Positions 6,485 through 7,315 of a stretch of DNA of 7,315 bases are shown here, piece by piece. Positions within the stretch are counted from its first letter, which is position 1, and each line of letters opens with the position of its first letter. This DNA is from an uncultured Lachnospiraceae bacterium (lineage in GTDB: Bacteria > Bacillota > Clostridia > Lachnospirales > Lachnospiraceae): positions 1 to 7,315 of the forward strand of contig CAJTTU010000134.1 of the NCBI GenBank assembly GCA_910579325.1, read 5' to 3'. The position numbers and the translations under genes were made by a program. The notes beneath the pieces were generated by a model, which had not been told where the DNA came from, searched no databases, and was given only the letters and a program-made list of their open reading frames with translations.

Positions 6485-6883
6485 TCAATTCCTCCTGCAC
6501 TGCTGCATATAAGCATGCTCCTGCCGCAGTTCGTCATGCAGACGAATGGAATCCCAGGACCAGTTGTGCTCCGTGACCACCGCTTTCAGGGCGATCCGCT
6601 CCATTTTCTGCCGCCTGAACATGCCAAACAGCAGATCCATCCGATTGCTGGTAAAGCCGCTGAGAATCAGCATCTCATCGTCGAATCCTTCGCCATCGAA
6701 ACGCTCCTCTGACGGCTCCACCCCTTTAAGCCCGGCCAGATAACCGATAGGCTGAAGAAATTCCTCCTTCTCCACTACCCGCATCCGGATGCCCAGCTGC
6801 ATACAGATTAATTTTAATAGTTTTCCTTTGCTTGTATTTTGCATATTGTAGACCAGAAGGGTCTCTTTGGTTGGTGATGACAT
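6485..6883 (-). CDS. DUF3783 domain-containing protein
   Basis: A 132-residue soluble protein that I recognise as DUF3783, a family of unknown function found mainly in Clostridia. Landmarks: an N-terminal strand ETLLVYNM (7-14), a helix with KLLKLICMQLGI (21-32), the highly characteristic VVEKEEFLQPIGYLAG segment (36-51), the acidic GEGFDDEML (64-72), FTSNRMD (77-83), and a C-terminal block LKAVVTEHNWSW (99-110) followed by a charged helix. There are no membrane segments and no signal peptide. The alternation of short strands and helices suggests a small alpha/beta fold, but no catalytic residue can be named. The ATG is preceded by AGGAG (6897-6893) at 9 bases, with a good promoter about 77 bases upstream. 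It is monocistronic: terminators follow at 6359-6411, and the stretch 6412-6484 shows only a run of six T (6460-6455 region) after a GC-rich patch. Function unknown. Confidence 0.9.
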   Translation of the reverse strand: MSSPTKETLLVYNMQNTSKGKLLKLICMQLGIRMRVVEKEEFLQPIGYLAGLKGVEPSEERFDGEGFDDEMLILSGFTSNRMDLLFGMFRRQKMERIALKAVVTEHNWSWDSIRLHDELRQEHAYMQQCRRN

Positions 6884-6959
6884 GTGGGTTTACTCCTGTT
6901 CTTTTGCTACCTGCATTAATTTGTTTATTTTTCCAAACTCTTACACAATGAATGACACT

Positions 6960-6988
6960 ACTATACCATTAAATTCATGTTGATTCAA
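6960..6988 (-). promoter_or_regulatory. Sigma-A promoter of the DUF3783 gene
   Basis: On the minus strand TTGAAT (6988-6983), a 17-base spacer and an extended -10 TGG-TATAGT (TATAGT at 6965-6960) predict a start near 6953. This gives a 5' leader of about 70 bases, which ends with the AGGAG ribosome binding site. The promoter is back to back with the plus-strand antitoxin promoter at 7039-7067. Confidence 0.75.
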
Positions 6989-7038
6989 GGAAATTAGAAT
7001 TCACATTTCTAATACTCCAATTATAACAAAAAGAGTGC

Positions 7039-7067
7039 CTGTAACCCTCTTCTAAACATGGTATATT
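7039..7067 (+). promoter_or_regulatory. Promoter of the antisense antitoxin RNA
   Basis: On the plus strand an extended -10, TGG followed by TATATT (7062-7067), lies 17 bases after CTGTAA (7039-7044), which matches three of six -35 bases. It points toward the toxin gene. Transcription would begin near 7074, just past the toxin terminator when read from the toxin side. The extended TGn makes up for the weak -35 box. Confidence 0.55.
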
Positions 7068-7075
7068 ATAAGCAT

Positions 7076-7114
7076 AAAAACACCCCTCATATCATACCCT
7101 TTGAGTATAAGGTG
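7076..7114 (-). terminator. Probable terminator of the toxin mRNA
   Basis: On the minus strand CACC (7114-7111) pairs with GGTG (7084-7081), the stem continues through an imperfect AU-rich part (TTATAC with GATATGA, small bulges), and TTTTT (7080-7076) follows. It lies about 75 bases after the toxin stop codon and overlaps the 5' end of the antisense RNA. Bulges lower the confidence, but the position and T-tract are as expected. Confidence 0.5.
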
Positions 7115-7139
7115 GGTTGACCGGATGAAGACAGAAACT

Positions 7140-7177
7140 CTACTCTTGTACGCAGCCAAAGTCCTAGGGTAGTTTTT
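7140..7177 (+). terminator. Terminator of the antisense antitoxin RNA
   Basis: On the plus strand CTACTCT (7140-7146) pairs with AGGGTAG (7166-7172), including one G-U pair, around a 19-base loop. TTTTT (7173-7177) follows directly. This would end the antisense RNA just before it reaches the toxin coding region. Confidence 0.55.
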
Positions 7178-7187
7178 CTATGTATGG

Positions 7188-7292
7188 CTACCTACAAAAC
7201 GTAAAAATGAATGTAAGCAATGCCATGAGGAATAGACCAAAGGCCATTAAATCCCCAAAGTCAAACTGATTACTCACAGGCATCACCCCCAT
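7188..7292 (-). CDS. Putative holin-like type I toxin (small hydrophobic peptide)
   Basis: A 34-codon frame from the ATG at 7292: an N-terminal polar part with the residues PVSNQFDFGD, then one hydrophobic segment from about residue 15 to 32 (LMAFGLFLMALLTFIF and on), ending in Cys-Arg. A short peptide with a single membrane span fits the holin-like toxins of type I systems in Bacillota (Hol_Tox family, relatives of TxpA and BsrG), which insert into and disturb the cell's own membrane. The start is ambiguous. ATG 7292 has no ribosome binding site in view. ATG 7283 lies too close to the GGGGG run. GTG 7277 sits 8 bases after that run, inside a GGGGGTGAT resembling the extended Shine-Dalgarno GGAGGTGAT, and would give 29 residues. 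I list the longest ATG form. The usual positively charged tail is nearly absent, with a single Arg. The toxin's promoter would lie beyond the right edge. The complementary antisense RNA, with its own promoter and terminator, supports the call. Confidence 0.65.
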   Translation of the reverse strand: MGVMPVSNQFDFGDLMAFGLFLMALLTFIFTFCR

Positions 7293-7315
7293 TCTATAGT
7301 AAGAAATCAGCCTAC

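Larger units (their letters stand above)
7074..7177 (+). ncRNA. Predicted antisense RNA antitoxin of the holin-like toxin
   Basis: Inferred from the plus-strand promoter at 7039-7067 and the plus-strand terminator ending at 7177; there is no protein frame of note between them. The RNA of about 104 nt is fully complementary to the 3' untranslated region of the toxin mRNA and stops about 10 bases short of the toxin stop codon. This matches the convergent, 3'-overlapping layout of B. subtilis txpA/RatA and bsrG/SR4, where the antisense RNA blocks translation or triggers RNase III decay. Its 5' part contains CACCCC (7081-7086), which could also pair with the GGGGTG in the toxin's ribosome binding region. 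The start is accurate only to a few bases. Confidence 0.55.

Noticed and set aside
6242..6712. A 156-codon plus-strand frame across the MATE leader and the 3' half of the DUF3783 gene
   Set aside because: It crosses a strong terminator hairpin pair and the MATE promoter, overlaps a recognised gene, and has no ribosome binding site or family resemblance.
5995..7292. Shared peptide MGVMPV near the N-termini of both the MATE protein and the toxin
   Set aside because: The DNA around the six codons does not match beyond the motif, and the proteins are otherwise unrelated, so chance is the simplest reading.
1..7315. CRISPR array, insertion sequence, tRNA or rRNA
   Set aside because: I saw no regularly spaced repeats, transposase-like frames, cloverleaf with CCA-type end, or rRNA-like conserved segments.

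Overview
The window looks like a chromosomal segment of a low-to-mid-GC Bacillota, most likely class Clostridia and probably Lachnospiraceae. This rests on several signs: a DUF3783 protein, the Clostridia-style MATE exporter and threonine aldolase, strong AGGAGG-type ribosome binding sites, canonical TTGACA/TATAAT promoters, T-tract intrinsic terminators, and a tiny holin-like type I toxin. The assignment is inferred from protein style and not from a database search.

Layout. All protein genes lie on the minus strand, so transcription runs right to left. From right to left they are: (1) a 29-34 residue hydrophobic holin-like toxin at 7188-7292, with a probable convergent antisense antitoxin RNA at about 7074-7177; (2) a DUF3783 protein at 6485-6883 with its own promoter and a strong terminator; (3) a 442-base gap holding that terminator, a near-consensus promoter and a long, structured 5' leader; (4) a MATE multidrug exporter at 4678-6042; (5) a 174-base gap with a terminator and the carB promoter; (6) carB, the large subunit of carbamoyl-phosphate synthase, at 1279-4503; (7) a threonine aldolase-family PLP enzyme at 215-1267, which starts with TTG 11 bases after carB and is probably translationally coupled to it; (8) a terminator for that operon at 133-168. 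At the left edge, a 15-bp hairpin with a T-tract ends a plus-strand transcript that enters from outside the window.

How they work together. carB supplies carbamoyl phosphate for pyrimidines and arginine but needs a CarA glutaminase, which is not encoded next to it here. The PLP enzyme downstream shares its transcript. The MATE exporter is a separate unit whose roughly 255-nt leader contains a possible attenuator, so its expression may be conditional. The DUF3783 gene is monocistronic. Its promoter fires leftward, divergent from the antitoxin promoter.

The two parts most worth following up are the compact type I toxin-antitoxin cassette at the right edge and the structured leader of the MATE gene. 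The rest is ordinary housekeeping sequence.
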